The translations under genes and the position numbers were made by a program. The notes below the pieces were generated by a model. That model was not told the origin of the DNA. It was given only the letters and a program-made list of their open reading frames with translations, and did no database searches. A stretch of DNA of 64,000 nucleotides from Mesobacillus jeotgali (GTDB lineage Bacteria; Bacillota; Bacilli; Bacillales; Cytobacillaceae). Of this stretch, positions 8,414 through 15,923 are shown in pieces (within the stretch, counting starts at the first letter, position 1; every line of letters starts with the position of its first letter). The stretch is taken from positions 1,234,001-1,298,000 of the forward strand of contig NZ_CP109811.1 of the NCBI RefSeq assembly GCF_014856545.2. Direction: 5' to 3'.

Positions 8414-8655
8414 CAACCGGGAATAAAACTGCTTCAACCGGGAATAAATCTCTTCCAACCGGAAATAAAACTGCTCCAACCGGGAATAAATCTCTATCAA
8501 CCGGGATTCCTATGCTGCAACCGTTAATAAAACCATCCCAACCGTCTATAAATACGGCCCAACCGTCTATAAAACTTCGCTAACCGTTAAAAAAATCGGC
8601 ACAACCGTTTAAATAAATCTTCAAACCGTGAAAAAGCCCCCCAACTGGTATTAAA
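8414..8655. repeat. Degenerate 21-bp tandem repeat, about 12 units
   Basis: Units begin with CAACCG and recur at 8414, 8435, 8456, 8477, 8498, 8518, 8539, 8560, 8581, 8602, 8623 and 8642. The early units read CAACCGGGAATAAA followed by a 7-nt variable part; later ones decay to CAACCGTCTATAAA and similar. The + frame from 8350 translates it as a TGNKT-like heptad, but no ribosome site or domain supports coding. The rest of the 8296-8811 gap holds nothing else recognised. Confidence 0.85.
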
Positions 8656-8811
8656 ACTAACTGTTCCCACTGCGGTTTTCAGCCAAATGCACCCTAAAAA
8701 ACCAAATACGCATTGCTTAATCACCCTTTTTCAGTCCCCCGATAATCACTTTAGGGATTAACTCCCCACCAAAAGTGGTAAATGGTATTAAAAAAGGATG
8801 AGGTGCTGTAC

Positions 8812-9147
8812 ATGGAAGAAACAAAGCAGAAATACTACTTTAATATAGAAAGCGGCGAGGTGCTGGATACGCCGGCAGAGCCGGAGGGCCATTTATTCAC
8901 GTTGATCGCGACAGGAGAAGAAATTAAGGATCTGCGCGAATACCTGGAGATAAACTATAAAGCAGATTGGGCAACATACGGAAATTCCCATCTGCATCCA
9001 TTTAAGGACCCGGACCGTGAACATGCTGAATATGACTTTGCGATGAAGGAAATTTATGCGATGGTCTACAAATTGGGGGATGCTGAAGCCAGGACCCATG
9101 TAAAAAGCATGGGGATATTTACAGAGGATGAGTTGAGAGGACTATAA
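8812..9147 (+). CDS. Conserved hypothetical protein, 111 aa
   Basis: A small soluble acidic protein, starting at ATG 8812 after AAAGGATGAGGTG. It has no signal peptide or membrane segment. The visible features are ESGEVLDTPAEPEGHLFTL near the N-terminus and an aromatic/His-rich middle (THLHPF-like NSHLHPFKDPDREHAEYDF). The second half looks helical. I do not recognise the family. It is monocistronic, bounded by the 21-bp repeat and by a terminator. Codon use looks like that of its neighbours. Confidence 0.7.
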   Translation: MEETKQKYYFNIESGEVLDTPAEPEGHLFTLIATGEEIKDLREYLEINYKADWATYGNSHLHPFKDPDREHAEYDFAMKEIYAMVYKLGDAEARTHVKSMGIFTEDELRGL

Positions 9148-9154
9148 ACTTATG

Positions 9155-9184
9155 ACACCATGGCAGATGCTGTGGTGTTTTTTT
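9155..9184 (+). terminator. Intrinsic terminator
   Basis: Arms ACACCA and TGGTGT (possible inner GCA/TGC pairing), followed by seven T residues. It ends the 111-aa gene. Confidence 0.7.
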
Positions 9185-9189
9185 GTTAT

Positions 9190-9224
9190 TGTAACCACTC
9201 TGTAACTCCCATCGCCTAAAATGA
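9190..9224 (+). promoter_or_regulatory. Direct-repeat motif upstream of the acyl-CoA synthetase (TGTAAC x2)
   Basis: TGTAAC at 9190 and 9201, then TAAAATGA at 9217. Spacing is identical to the copy before livJ (189, 200, 216), and the bases between also agree at CT..CAT. It suggests co-regulation of the two loci. Confidence 0.5.
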
Positions 9225-9255
9225 ATCCATCAAGACGAGAGAAGGAGAGATTGCG

Positions 9256-10815
9256 GTGAGGTGGGAGCTCGACTGGCTTGAATCTAGAGCGGGATTGACA
9301 CCGGTTGCAGCTGCGATTGCCGATGCAGGGACAGATCAGGAATGGTCTTTTAGGGAAGTCAATGATCGGGCTAAAGCAATCGCAGCATGGCTGGGTGAAA
9401 AGGGTGTCAAAAAAGGCGACAGGGTTGCGCTGCTTGCGCCGAACGGAATAAGCTACTTTGATTTGCTGTTTGCCTGCGGAAAGATCGGCGCCATTTTTGT
9501 GCCGCTGAACTGGAGGCTATCCCTTGATGAGCTGGCATATATCATAAAAGACTGTGAGCCCAGGCTGCTCGGGTTTCATTCCAATTTTACAAAGGTAGTG
9601 ACGATGATTTGGGACCAGGAGGATCGTTGTATTCAAATCAATGGTTCACGATACGATCAGCTGTTTGAAGCAAAACTTAGACAGTTGGATACTGCAGAAA
9701 CAAATGTGGAGGAGGAAGACCCTCTGGCGATGATTTATACAGGTGGAACCACTGGAAAGCCGAAAGGAGCGGTTTTGTCACATCGGGCAATCGTCTGGAA
9801 CAGCCTTTCCACAATCGCCAGCTGGAATCTGACGAACGAGGATACGACGGTAACGTATTTGCCATTATTCCATACAGGCGGTTTGAACGCTCTTTCAATC
9901 CCTATCCTGATGGCAGGAGGAAAGGTCGTACTGGCAAACGATTTTACCCCTGAAAAGGCAATTGAAAATCTTATAAGGTATAAATCCAGTATTGTGCTTT
10001 TGGTGCCGACAATGCACCATATGCTTGTAAAATCGGATCTCTTCCAGAAGGCGGAATTCAAGGATCTTAAGCTTTTTTTATCAGGGGGTGCGCCGTGCCC
10101 GTTCGAAATCTATGAAGCTTACAAACAGAAAGGCCTCAGCTTCAAGGAGGGCTATGGACTGACAGAGGCTGGCCCTAATAATTTTTACATAGATCCTTCA
10201 GAGGCAGATGTAAAAAGGGGCTCGGTAGGTAAGCCAATGCTATTCCATCGTATCAGGATTCTGGATGAAGACGGACAAGAGGTCGGAGCAGGTGAGGTCG
10301 GTGAACTTGCGATTCAGGGGAATCATGTCTTTTCTTTTTACTGGAAAAATAAAAACGCGTCTAAAGACACATTGAAGGACGGCTGGCTCTACACAGGCGA
10401 CCTGGCTAAGAGAGATAAGGATGGTTATTACTATATTGTCGGCAGGAAAAAAGAGATGATCATCACGGGCGGTGAAAATGTGTATCCGCTTGAGATTGAG
10501 CACTGGCTCTGTTCTCACCCTTCTATCCGTGAGGCTGCGGTGGTCGGAATGCCGGATGAAAAATGGGGAGAAGTCGTGACTGCATTCATTGTTCTTGAAG
10601 AGGGAGCCGCTTTGGGAGAGCAGGAAGCCAAAGTGCATTGCAGGCAGAAGCTTGGCGGCTATAAAGTGCCGAAAGTAATCCATACCATTGGCCAGATGCC
10701 GAAGACGCATGTCGGGAAAATCGATAAGAAACTGTTGAAAGAAATGGCGGGTAAAAATAGTGTGTCGAAAGTTGAAAAATGGGATTTAGGAATATATCGG
10801 GATTTTAAGGAATAA
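9256..10815 (+). CDS. Acyl-CoA synthetase (AMP-forming), ANL superfamily
   Basis: This 519-aa adenylate-forming enzyme activates a carboxylate with ATP and CoA. The core motifs are present: the A3 loop YTGGTTGKPKG, GYGLTEAGP, YTGDLAKRDKDGYYYIVGRKK, ITGGENVYPLEIE, and the C-terminal catalytic Lys in THVGKIDKK. The start is GTG after GAGAAGGAGAG. A shared upstream motif links it to the liv-type operon, whose product could be its substrate importer. Chain-length or aromatic preference cannot be judged. The last eight codons are part of a triplicated 40-bp repeat running past the stop. Confidence 0.9.
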   Translation: MRWELDWLESRAGLTPVAAAIADAGTDQEWSFREVNDRAKAIAAWLGEKGVKKGDRVALLAPNGISYFDLLFACGKIGAIFVPLNWRLSLDELAYIIKDCEPRLLGFHSNFTKVVTMIWDQEDRCIQINGSRYDQLFEAKLRQLDTAETNVEEEDPLAMIYTGGTTGKPKGAVLSHRAIVWNSLSTIASWNLTNEDTTVTYLPLFHTGGLNALSIPILMAGGKVVLANDFTPEKAIENLIRYKSSIVLLVPTMHHMLVKSDLFQKAEFKDLKLFLSGGAPCPFEIYEAYKQKGLSFKEGYGLTEAGPNNFYIDPSEADVKRGSVGKPMLFHRIRILDEDGQEVGAGEVGELAIQGNHVFSFYWKNKNASKDTLKDGWLYTGDLAKRDKDGYYYIVGRKKEMIITGGENVYPLEIEHWLCSHPSIREAAVVGMPDEKWGEVVTAFIVLEEGAALGEQEAKVHCRQKLGGYKVPKVIHTIGQMPKTHVGKIDKKLLKEMAGKNSVSKVEKWDLGIYRDFKE

Positions 10816-10909
10816 TAAGCGATGATTCAGGAATATATCAAGATTTTAAGGAATAAGACCGATGATTCAGGAATATACCAAGATTTTAAGGAATAAAGCC
10901 AAAGTTCAG
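10789..10909 (+). repeat. Tandem triplication of the synthetase gene 3' end
   Basis: Three copies of about 40 bp start at 10789, 10830 and 10870. The first is the end of the coding sequence (GIYRDFKE and stop). Copies two and three would read GIYQDFKE and stop again but lie downstream of the real stop. Copies are nearly identical, so the event is fairly recent or maintained. Confidence 0.85.
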
Positions 10910-10956
10910 GACAAAGTTTTCTTCCCGGATTTTCAAAATGCAATCTAAGAAACATG

Positions 10957-11002
10957 AAAAAGGCATTTCAGCCAGCTTTTGCTGTCTGGAATGCCTTTTT
11001 TT
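10957..11002. terminator. Bidirectional intrinsic terminator
   Basis: Arms AAAAAGGCATT and AATGCCTTTTT can pair over 11 bp with further inner pairing. It serves both the synthetase (+) and the MFS gene (-), whose stop codon lies inside it. Confidence 0.75.
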
Positions 11003-12122
11003 GAATCAAAATACAAAGGACAATATTAAAAGTGAATAGTGAAGAGAGAAGAATCATGACCCCGCTGAATGGCAGCAGTGCTGCAACCGGCGGGGCGAGA
11101 CTGGCCCCAGTCAGAAGGATGAATGAATAGAGAGACAGTGCTTTTGCCCGCTGTTTGCTGCCATAAAAGCCAATCAAGGTAATGACGGTCGGGATGACGA
11201 GTGAAATCGAAGAAACGAACAAAATGGAAAAGACAATCAAAGCAACGGTGGAATGGAAGAAAAGCAGCATAAAAGCGCTTGTTGACCCGATGGCCAAGCC
11301 GAACATCAAAGTTCGCAACTCTCCCCAGCGATCAATCAGTTTCCCTGTGAAAAGGGAAAGAGAAGCCCCAATCAATCCAACCAGCCGGATCATCAGCAGG
11401 TCTGATGCAGGTCCGTCAAAAAAACGTCCAATACTATCATAGAAGGCGATAATCGCGAACAACAGCGAGAACGTAATCACATAGCATTTCATCAGGCGCG
11501 GCTCATTTAGCAATTGAAAAAATATCTTCAATAAAGGCTTTCTTTCTGTCGCGGGCGGTGGTGATTCTTTCAGCAGGAAAAAAGCGACAGCAAATAGAAT
11601 GAAATAAAGTGCTGAGAAGAAAAAGAAGACGCTATTCCAGGATAAAACATCAGAGAAAAATGCGCTGGCAACCTGCCCAAAAATCCCCGCGATTAAAAAT
11701 CCTGTGTTGATCAGCACGACCAGGATTGTCCTCTGTCTAAAATTAAATACATCATAGGAGTAGGCGAAAGCAACTGAAGCAAAAGTAGCAAGGGTGATTC
11801 CCTGCAGCGATCGGGCAATCCACAAACTAAGGGATCCGACCGAGAAGCCGACTGCCAGTGTCGTTAATGCAGAGGCCAGTAGCCCGAACACAAGGATTTT
11901 CCTTCTGCCTGTGAAATCGGAAACTGGCCCGAATGACAGCAGACCGCATGCATAGAAAAAAGTAAACAGCCCTCCTGCGAGAACAACGTGGGATTCGGCG
12001 ATTGAAAGGTCATCCGCAAGAACCGAATAGATTGGAATCAATGTATAAATATTGCTTGCGACCATAATGGCGCAGAGTGTAAGAAGGATGGAAGCCTTCT
12101 GGAAAAAAGACATGGATTTCAT
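10968..12122 (-). CDS. MFS transporter
   Basis: A 384-aa integral membrane protein with about 12 hydrophobic segments and the MFS loop 2-3 motif as GPVSDFTGRRKIL. It resembles the drug/arabinose-efflux-type MFS group. The start is placed at ATG 12122, which has AGGTG six bases upstream; a GTG at 12131 is possible but less well placed. It is transcribed alone, convergent with the synthetase. The substrate is not predictable; it may export a metabolite or a toxic compound. Confidence 0.85.
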   Translation of the reverse strand: MKSMSFFQKASILLTLCAIMVASNIYTLIPIYSVLADDLSIAESHVVLAGGLFTFFYACGLLSFGPVSDFTGRRKILVFGLLASALTTLAVGFSVGSLSLWIARSLQGITLATFASVAFAYSYDVFNFRQRTILVVLINTGFLIAGIFGQVASAFFSDVLSWNSVFFFFSALYFILFAVAFFLLKESPPPATERKPLLKIFFQLLNEPRLMKCYVITFSLLFAIIAFYDSIGRFFDGPASDLLMIRLVGLIGASLSLFTGKLIDRWGELRTLMFGLAIGSTSAFMLLFFHSTVALIVFSILFVSSISLVIPTVITLIGFYGSKQRAKALSLYSFILLTGASLAPPVAALLPFSGVMILLSSLFTFNIVLCILIQKKAFQTAKAG

Positions 12123-12203
12123 GTATATCACCTGCCACCACTAACATATGCAGGCACCGCTGATTTTGCAGATTGTTTTGGGAAAAATTAACGGGCTTCC
12201 TGC

Positions 12204-12233
12204 TTCCAAAATGGCCAGAAAAAAAGGTATAAT
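12204..12233 (+). promoter_or_regulatory. Predicted sigma-A promoter for addBA
   Basis: A perfect TATAAT lies at 12228-12233, with a weak -35 (TTCCAA, 12204) 18 bp upstream. It precedes a terminator-like hairpin in the addB leader. Confidence 0.5.
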
Positions 12234-12266
12234 GAATGATATATAGAACAATCGTTTGGTAGGTAG

Positions 12267-12293
12267 AGGCGCATGAATAGGAAGCGCCTTTTT
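12267..12293 (+). terminator. Terminator-like hairpin in the addB leader
   Basis: Arms AGGCGC and GCGCCT around an 11-nt loop, followed by TTTTT. It lies between the predicted promoter and addB, so it may act as an attenuator or end a short leader RNA. Confidence 0.6.
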
Positions 12294-12347
12294 CATTTTA
12301 AAGAGTGATAAAGAGATAGATATTTTGAGAGAGAAAGGGGTAATAAG

Positions 12348-15300
12348 ATGTCTGTGCGTTTAGTACTGGGGCGCTCGGGGAGCGGCAAGACCGAGATGAT
12401 CATTAAGGAAATTAAGGACAGGCTCATTTCGGACCCGCAGGGGGACCCGATTGTTTATCTTGTCCCTGAACAAATGTCATTCCTTTCCGAATACAGATTG
12501 TCCACTGACCCTGAACTTGGGGGTATGATCAGGGCGCAGGTTTTCAGCTTTCCCCGCCTTGCCTGGAGAATCCTGCAGGAAACAGGCGGATACACTCGCC
12601 AGCATTTGGACAGCGTCGGGATCAGCATGATGATCCGCAAAATCATTGAAGACAAAAAGGACGAGCTGAAAATATTCCAAAAGGCAGCGGATAAAAATGG
12701 CTTTGTCCAGCAGATGGAGCAAATGCTGATCGAGTTCAAGCGCTATGCGATTAATCCGGATGAGCTCGCTGGAAAAATGGAGGAAGGCTCAGCGGGCAAT
12801 AAAGCTCTGAAAGATAAAATTCATGATCTTGAGCTCGTATATCGACAATTCGAGGATGAATTATTCGGCAAATATATCGATTCTGAGGATTACTTCAAAT
12901 TGCTGGCAGAGAAAATCCCGGCCTCACAATATTTAAAAAATGCAGAAGTATACATCGATGGTTTTTACAGTTTCACGCCCCTTGAATTGATGATCATTGA
13001 CCAGTTGATTGGCACTTGTAAAAGGGTTACCATCGCACTGCCTGTCGACAAGGGATTCAAAGATGCTCAGCCTGACGAACTGCATTTATTCAGGATAACA
13101 GGAGAAACCTGTTCAACTCTGTATGACATGATAAAAGCAAAAGGCTACGAGCTTGAAGAAGAGATTGTGCTGACGGAACAAAGACGCTGGCAGGATGAAT
13201 CCCTGAAGCATCTTGAGAGAGAATTCGATTCCAGGCCTGCCGTCAGATATAACGGGGAGGCTGCAATTCATATTGCCCAGGCAGCAAACAGAAGGGCGGA
13301 ACTGGAAGGAGTTGCCCGCAAGATCCTAGGTCTGGCAAGGGATAGTGGTTACCGTTACCGCGATATTGCCGTACTGATGAGAGGCAGCGAATACCGAGAA
13401 GTCCTTGAAACGATTTTTGACGATTATGGACTGCCTTACTTTATCGACCAGAAGCGGAATATGCTCCATCATCCATTGATTGAGCTGGTACGTTCAAGTC
13501 TTGAAACAGTACTGGGGAACTGGCGGTATGAGCCGATTTTCCGGGCTGTAAAAACGGACCTGCTGTTCCCGGATGGCATGAATCTGAATAAGATGCGCGA
13601 GCAGATGGATGTGCTGGAGAATTATGTACTGGCATATGGCATCCAGGGAGATAAATGGACGAAAAAAGAACGATGGAAATACCGCAGGATCCGCGGCCTG
13701 GAGTATGACGGTCTGGCCCAGACGGATGCAGAAAAACAGACAGAGCAGGAACTGAATGACCTGCGTCTGCTGATTACTTCTCCGCTGCTGAGGATGGCTC
13801 GCCGTCTGAAGCGTGCTGACACTGGAAGAAAGCTTTCGGAAGCAGTCTATCTATTCATGGAAGAGCTTGATATCCCGGCAAAGCTTGAAGCCTGGAGAAT
13901 GGGTGCTGAACAGGAAGGAAGGCTGGTAGAGGCGCGGGAGCATGAGCAAGCCTGGAATGCAGTGATCAACCTTCTTGACCAGTTTGTCGAGATGCTTGGT
14001 GACACGAAAGTTGCGCCAAAACAGTTCGTGTCGATTCTGGATGCTGGTTTTGAATCATTGAGATTCTCGTTGATCCCTCCAGCAATAGACCAGATACTGA
14101 TTGCAGACCTTGAAAAGACAAGGCTTGCCGATGTTAAAGTCGCATTTGTCATCGGTGTGAATGAAGGTGTACTGCCGGCGAAGATGACGGAGGAAGGAAT
14201 TTTTGCAGATGATGACCGGGAGCTTTTGCAGTCAAGAGGAATAAAGATGGCTCCAAGCAGCCGTACGAAGCTTCTGGACGAAAACTTCATTGCTTATAAA
14301 GCTTTCGTTACGCCGTCTGAACAACTGTATATCAGTTATCCAATCGCCAATGAAGAAGGGAAGGCTTTGATGCCATCCTCATTCATCAAGAGGATCTCTG
14401 ACCTATTCCCTGAACATCAAACGCATTTCTTCCTGCCAGATCCATCGGAATTGACGGAAGAAGAGCAAATAGAGTACGCAGCTGGCGAAAGTGTAGCCTT
14501 GTCTTATCTGACTTCCCAGCTTCAATTGAAGAAGCGCAATTATCCTGTCTATGATTTTTGGTGGGATGTGTACGATTATTATATAAAGAGTCATCAATGG
14601 AGAGATACAGCACGCAAAGTTCTTTCAAGCTTATTTTACGAAAACAGGACGAAACAATTGTCCGAATCACTCACGAAGGAGCTTTATGGTGACGAAATCC
14701 AGGCGAGTGTGTCTAGGATGGAGCTGTTCAACAGCTGTCCATTCTCGCATTATGTCCAGCATGGCCTGAAGCTGCGTGACCGCCAGATTTTCCGCCTTGA
14801 AGCGCCGGATATCGGGGACCTGTTCCACGCCGCGCTTAAGGAGATTGCCGAGACTGTCATGCAGCAAAATCTCAGCTGGGCCCAGCTAACAAGAGCCCAG
14901 GCTGAAGAGCTTGCAAGGGATGCAGTCCAAAAGCTGGCTCCTAAATTGCAGAATGAGATTCTGCTGAGCTCGAACAGGCATCATTATATCAGGCAGAAGC
15001 TGCAGAATATCATCAGCCGCGCGTCGCTTGTATTGAGTGAGCATGCAAAGGTCAGCGGATTTTCACCAGTTGGTCTGGAGCTCGGCTTCGGACGCCAGGG
15101 AAAACTGCCGCCGCTTGCTTTTTCGCTTAAAAATGGCACGAGGATGGAACTGATGGGCCGGATTGACCGCGTCGATAAAGCAGAGGATGACCAGGGAGTG
15201 TACCTGAGGGTCGTCGATTATAAATCCAGCGTTAAAGATGTCAATTTGACAGAGGTTTATTATGGTGTGGCCCTCCAGATGCTCACCTACCTGGACATTA

Positions 15301-15923
15301 TCATCACTCATTCGCCATTGCTGGTCGGAAAGGCAGCTGACCCGGCGGGAGTTCTGTATTTCCATGTCCATAACCCTATTGTCAACGCATCAAAAATGCT
15401 GACTCTTGATGAAATTGAAGAGGAAATTCTCAAGCGTTTTAAAATGAATGGCTTGCTGCTCAGTGATGAGAATGTCATCAGGATGATGGACAAGGGTCTG
15501 GATACAGGGAGCTCACAGATTATTTCCGCAGGTTTTAAAAAGGATGGAAGCTTGCTGAAAAGCTCAAAAGTGGCCAGCAGGGAAGACTTTGACCACTTGC
15601 GGCAATTCGTCCGCCATAAGTATGTAGAAACCGGAAACAGGATTGTCAGCGGAATCGTTGATGTGGCACCGTATAAGCTTAAGGACAGGGCACCATGTAC
15701 ATTCTGCTCTTTCAAGCCAGTCTGCCAGTTTGACCAGGCTGTGGAATCGAATGATTTCAGGAAGCTTCCGGTCATTAAAAAGGAAGACCTCCTAGAGTCG
15801 CTTCGGCAGGATCAAAATATGAAGGCGAACGATGGCTTGCCAGGAGTAAATGATAGATTAGAAGAAATACGGAAACTGGATATTCTTGCATCAATCGGAG
15901 AGGAGGAAGAGGATCTTGGCTAA
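12348..15923 (+). CDS. addB: ATP-dependent helicase/nuclease subunit AddB
   Basis: AddB is the partner of AddA in the double-strand-break resection complex, the Gram-positive counterpart of RecBCD. The protein is 1191 aa. It has an N-terminal Walker A motif (GRSGSGKT, residues 8-15), a C-terminal RecB-type nuclease core (VDYKSS), and four cysteines for an iron-sulphur cluster at 797, 1117, 1120 and 1126, matching the known AddB pattern. The ATG follows AGAAAGGGG. Its 3' end overlaps addA by 8 bp, so the subunits are probably translated in step. It is expected to recognise Chi. Confidence 0.97.
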   Translation: MSVRLVLGRSGSGKTEMIIKEIKDRLISDPQGDPIVYLVPEQMSFLSEYRLSTDPELGGMIRAQVFSFPRLAWRILQETGGYTRQHLDSVGISMMIRKIIEDKKDELKIFQKAADKNGFVQQMEQMLIEFKRYAINPDELAGKMEEGSAGNKALKDKIHDLELVYRQFEDELFGKYIDSEDYFKLLAEKIPASQYLKNAEVYIDGFYSFTPLELMIIDQLIGTCKRVTIALPVDKGFKDAQPDELHLFRITGETCSTLYDMIKAKGYELEEEIVLTEQRRWQDESLKHLEREFDSRPAVRYNGEAAIHIAQAANRRAELEGVARKILGLARDSGYRYRDIAVLMRGSEYREVLETIFDDYGLPYFIDQKRNMLHHPLIELVRSSLETVLGNWRYEPIFRAVKTDLLFPDGMNLNKMREQMDVLENYVLAYGIQGDKWTKKERWKYRRIRGLEYDGLAQTDAEKQTEQELNDLRLLITSPLLRMARRLKRADTGRKLSEAVYLFMEELDIPAKLEAWRMGAEQEGRLVEAREHEQAWNAVINLLDQFVEMLGDTKVAPKQFVSILDAGFESLRFSLIPPAIDQILIADLEKTRLADVKVAFVIGVNEGVLPAKMTEEGIFADDDRELLQSRGIKMAPSSRTKLLDENFIAYKAFVTPSEQLYISYPIANEEGKALMPSSFIKRISDLFPEHQTHFFLPDPSELTEEEQIEYAAGESVALSYLTSQLQLKKRNYPVYDFWWDVYDYYIKSHQWRDTARKVLSSLFYENRTKQLSESLTKELYGDEIQASVSRMELFNSCPFSHYVQHGLKLRDRQIFRLEAPDIGDLFHAALKEIAETVMQQNLSWAQLTRAQAEELARDAVQKLAPKLQNEILLSSNRHHYIRQKLQNIISRASLVLSEHAKVSGFSPVGLELGFGRQGKLPPLAFSLKNGTRMELMGRIDRVDKAEDDQGVYLRVVDYKSSVKDVNLTEVYYGVALQMLTYLDIIITHSPLLVGKAADPAGVLYFHVHNPIVNASKMLTLDEIEEEILKRFKMNGLLLSDENVIRMMDKGLDTGSSQIISAGFKKDGSLLKSSKVASREDFDHLRQFVRHKYVETGNRIVSGIVDVAPYKLKDRAPCTFCSFKPVCQFDQAVESNDFRKLPVIKKEDLLESLRQDQNMKANDGLPGVNDRLEEIRKLDILASIGEEEEDLG

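Noticed and set aside
8350..8583. 77-aa frame with TGNK heptads
   Set aside because: It arises from the 21-bp repeat (21 = 7 codons); no start signal, and the later units degrade without regard to codons.
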